This document shows positions 5,229-6,804 of a DNA stretch of 6,804 bases, piece by piece. Positions within the stretch are counted from its first letter, which is position 1. Every line of letters begins with the position of its first letter. Source of the stretch: Chloroflexia bacterium (GTDB lineage: Bacteria; Chloroflexota; Chloroflexia; Thermomicrobiales; UBA6265); assembly GCA_013698285.1 (NCBI GenBank), contig JACCVE010000630.1, positions 1-6,804 of the forward strand. Reading direction: 5' to 3'. Below the pieces are notes generated by a model. It made no database searches and was not told the origin of the DNA. It was given only the letters and a program-made list of their open reading frames with translations. The translations under genes were made by a program, and so were the position numbers.

Positions 5229-6092
5229 ATGGCTGGTGGGTCCGCGGGCGCTCCGGGTCTCGAACCCGAGGATGTGCGCGTCGTCTCGGACGTGGACACG
5301 CTGCGCCTGCTCGCCCACCCCCTGCGACTCCGGATCATCGAGGCGCTTCGGACCGAGCCGCTGACGGTCAAGGGGCTGGCAGCGGTGCTGGAGACCTCCC
5401 AGACCAAGCTGTATTACCACGTCAACTTGCTGGCCGAGCGCGGGCTGATCCGCGTGGTCGAGACCCGCCAGGTCTCGGGCATCACCGAAAAGCGATATCG
5501 GGTGGCCGCCTACCGGCTGACCGTCGGCCGGGATGTGCTGCACGGCGGGGATGATGGGGGCGATGCCGACGGTTCGGACGCGCTCGACGTGTTCCTCTCG
5601 GTGGTGCTGGACGAGAGCAAGAGCGAGATCCGCAAGAGCGCCCGGGCCGGGTTGATCGACCTCTCGCGAGGTGAGGACCTGGCCCGGGGCGGCCTGGCCC
5701 TCGGTCGCAAGTGGATGCGCCTGACGCCGGCCCAGGCGCACGAGGTCTGGACCCGGACGATGGGACTGGCCGAGGAGCTGGCGGAGGCCTTCGCCCACGA
5801 GGGGGGCAAGGCCGAGTCCGGAGACGCCGAGCCCCGACTGTACGAGATGCTGGCGGGACTCAACCCGATCCTGCCCCCGGCCGGGGCCGAGCCGGGTACC
5901 GGCGGCGAGCGGGGCACGGTGCCGCTCGCCGCCTCACCGTCCATCCCGCCGGCCGCCGAACCGCCCGTACCGCCGGGCGACGAGCCCCTTGGCGACGTAC
6001 CGCCGGGCGACGACTTGCCAGTTGTTCCGGTCGCCGACGGCCGGCCCGGGTCCAACCGCGTGGGCCGAGGGGATACGCCTCCTGATCCATAG
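5229..6092 (+). CDS. ArsR-like winged-helix transcriptional regulator with disordered C-terminal tail
   Basis: DNA-binding regulator of the ArsR/HTH_20-like winged-helix group. From this start it has 287 residues. The winged helix spans about 19-95: DTLRLLAHPLRLRIIEAL is the typical ArsR-type first helix, TSQTKLYYHVNLLAERGLI (56-74) the recognition-helix region, and TEKRYRV the wing. A helical region (about 118-215) may sense ligand or form a dimer. From about 218 the chain is a Pro/Gly/Asp/Ala-rich tail. There are no cysteines, so a classical ArsR thiol metal site is absent. The start is uncertain: in-frame ATGs lie at 5184, 5214, 5220 and 5229. I chose 5229 because GGGG (5216-5219) lies 9 bases upstream, and because 5184-5213 overlaps palindromes and is AT-rich. 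The frame stays open to 4914 but looks non-coding. An MFS exporter gene follows after 109 bases in the same direction, suggesting the regulator controls it. The inducer is unknown. Confidence 0.85.
   Translation: MAGGSAGAPGLEPEDVRVVSDVDTLRLLAHPLRLRIIEALRTEPLTVKGLAAVLETSQTKLYYHVNLLAERGLIRVVETRQVSGITEKRYRVAAYRLTVGRDVLHGGDDGGDADGSDALDVFLSVVLDESKSEIRKSARAGLIDLSRGEDLARGGLALGRKWMRLTPAQAHEVWTRTMGLAEELAEAFAHEGGKAESGDAEPRLYEMLAGLNPILPPAGAEPGTGGERGTVPLAASPSIPPAAEPPVPPGDEPLGDVPPGDDLPVVPVADGRPGSNRVGRGDTPPDP
5966..6013 (+). repeat. 18-bp direct repeat, 30-bp period, inside the regulator tail
   Basis: CGTACCGCCGGGCGACGA occurs at 5966-5983 and again, identical, at 5996-6013. The period is 30 bp, ten codons, so the frame is kept and the tail reads PPGDEPLGDV then PPGDD. 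This points to recent tandem duplication in a tail under weak sequence constraint. Confidence 0.8.
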
Positions 6093-6201
6093 ACAAGACG
6101 AATGACCGCGGCGGGTCGCCGGTCCGGGCCGTGTCCGGGAGTCTCGTCGGATCGCCAGATGAGCGGCATCACCAGCGCCACCGTCACCGTGGGGAGACCA
6201 G

Positions 6202-6804
6202 ATGTCCACGCCGATTCCATCGACCGGACCGGGGGACACCGGGCGACCCGGCACTACGCCGGGGATGTCTCGCGATTTTTGGCTGTTCTTCGCCGGGCAG
6301 AGCGTCTCCAACCTCGGCAGTTCGGTGACGACGTTCGCGTTGCCGCTGCTGGTCTTCAAGCTGACCGGCTCGGCGCTCGACCTCGGCCTGGCGACGGCGG
6401 CGACGTTCCTGCCGTTCCTCCTCTTCGGGCTGGTGATCGGGGCCTGGGTCGATCGGGTCGATCGCCGCCGCCTGATGATCGCCACCGACCTGGTCCAGGC
6501 GGCGACGCTCGCGGCCATCCCGCTCCTGGCGGCGGCCGACCTGCTCTCCGTCTGGGCCGTCTACGCGGTCGCCTTCGCCAGTTCGACGTTGCGGATCGCC
6601 TCCGACGCCGCCCAGTTCGCCGCCATCCCGAGCCTGGTCCCCGGGGACGACCTGGTGACGGCCAACGGGCGCATCCAGGCCAGCTATTCGGCCGCCTCCA
6701 TCTCCGGTCCCCCGCTCGCCGGGCTCCTCGTCGCCCTCGTGCCGGTCGAGACGTTGTTCCTGGTCGATGCCGCCTCGTTCGTGGTCTCGGCGGGGTCGCT
6801 GGCG
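6202..6804 (+). CDS. MFS transporter (MFS_3/EntS-MefA-like exporter), 3' partial
   Basis: Inner-membrane proton-driven exporter of the major facilitator superfamily, cut by the window end after 201 codons of an expected 400-440. An Arg/Pro/Gly/Thr-rich cytoplasmic N-terminus (1-23) leads to TM1 (about 25-52, FWLFFAGQSVSNLGSSVTTF). TM2 (about 58-82) is followed by loop motif A, GAWVDRVDRRR (80-90), matching GxxxDRxxRR. TM3 (about 91-112) and TM4 (about 116-135) come next, and hydrophobic segments near 166-182 and 183-200 are TM5 and TM6. The segment FLVDAASFVVSA is typical of the MFS_3 branch that includes EntS and macrolide exporters such as MefA. The ATG at 6202 has GGGGAG (6191-6196) 5 bases upstream; an ATG at 6265 is a weaker alternative. 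It lies 109 bases after the winged-helix gene with no terminator between, so co-transcription is likely. The substrate cannot be told; an antibiotic, siderophore or other small molecule is possible. Confidence 0.9.
   Translation, partial: MSTPIPSTGPGDTGRPGTTPGMSRDFWLFFAGQSVSNLGSSVTTFALPLLVFKLTGSALDLGLATAATFLPFLLFGLVIGAWVDRVDRRRLMIATDLVQAATLAAIPLLAAADLLSVWAVYAVAFASSTLRIASDAAQFAAIPSLVPGDDLVTANGRIQASYSAASISGPPLAGLLVALVPVETLFLVDAASFVVSAGSLA

Overview
The window looks like chromosomal DNA from a very GC-rich bacterium, most likely Chloroflexota of the Thermomicrobia type (Sphaerobacter or Nitrolancea relatives). This is an inference from codon use (third positions almost all G or C), the style of the proteins and the gene set; no 16S rRNA or other decisive marker is present. 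All six genes lie on the + strand. Two are cut by the window edges.

Layout: the 3' part of a Jag/KhpB RNA-binding protein (2-658) overlaps a PfkB-family sugar kinase (651-1664) by 8 bases, so the two are probably translated together. Next comes a less GC-rich spacer (1665-1958) with a 93-bp segment bounded by a 10-bp inverted repeat, a TATACT -10 candidate and a strong Shine-Dalgarno. These lead into glutamyl-tRNA synthetase gltX (1959-3551). A short spacer with a four-unit heptamer tandem repeat (3575-3602) follows, then a predicted Tat-exported tandem-rhodanese sulfurtransferase (3746-4852). A 376-base non-coding stretch (4853-5228) holds a perfect GC hairpin, further hairpins, a TTGACA promoter candidate and a compact cluster of inverted and direct repeats that looks like an operator. 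It precedes an ArsR-like winged-helix regulator (about 5229-6092), and the window ends inside an MFS exporter gene (6202-6804, 3' partial).

How the genes fit together: jag plus the kinase form a translationally coupled unit, and jag usually sits in the origin-proximal rpmH-rnpA-yidC-jag cluster, so yidC may lie just upstream. gltX and the rhodanese gene appear to be separate units. The regulator and MFS gene are a classic regulator-exporter pair, probably co-transcribed from the promoter near 5143 and perhaps autoregulated through the palindromes there.

I found no convincing new multi-gene system, CRISPR array, transposase, tRNA or rRNA. The points most worth a second look are the operator-like cluster at 5157-5200, the inverted-repeat element upstream of gltX, the exported rhodanese with a disordered insert, and the low-complexity tail of the regulator, which carries an 18-bp repeat.
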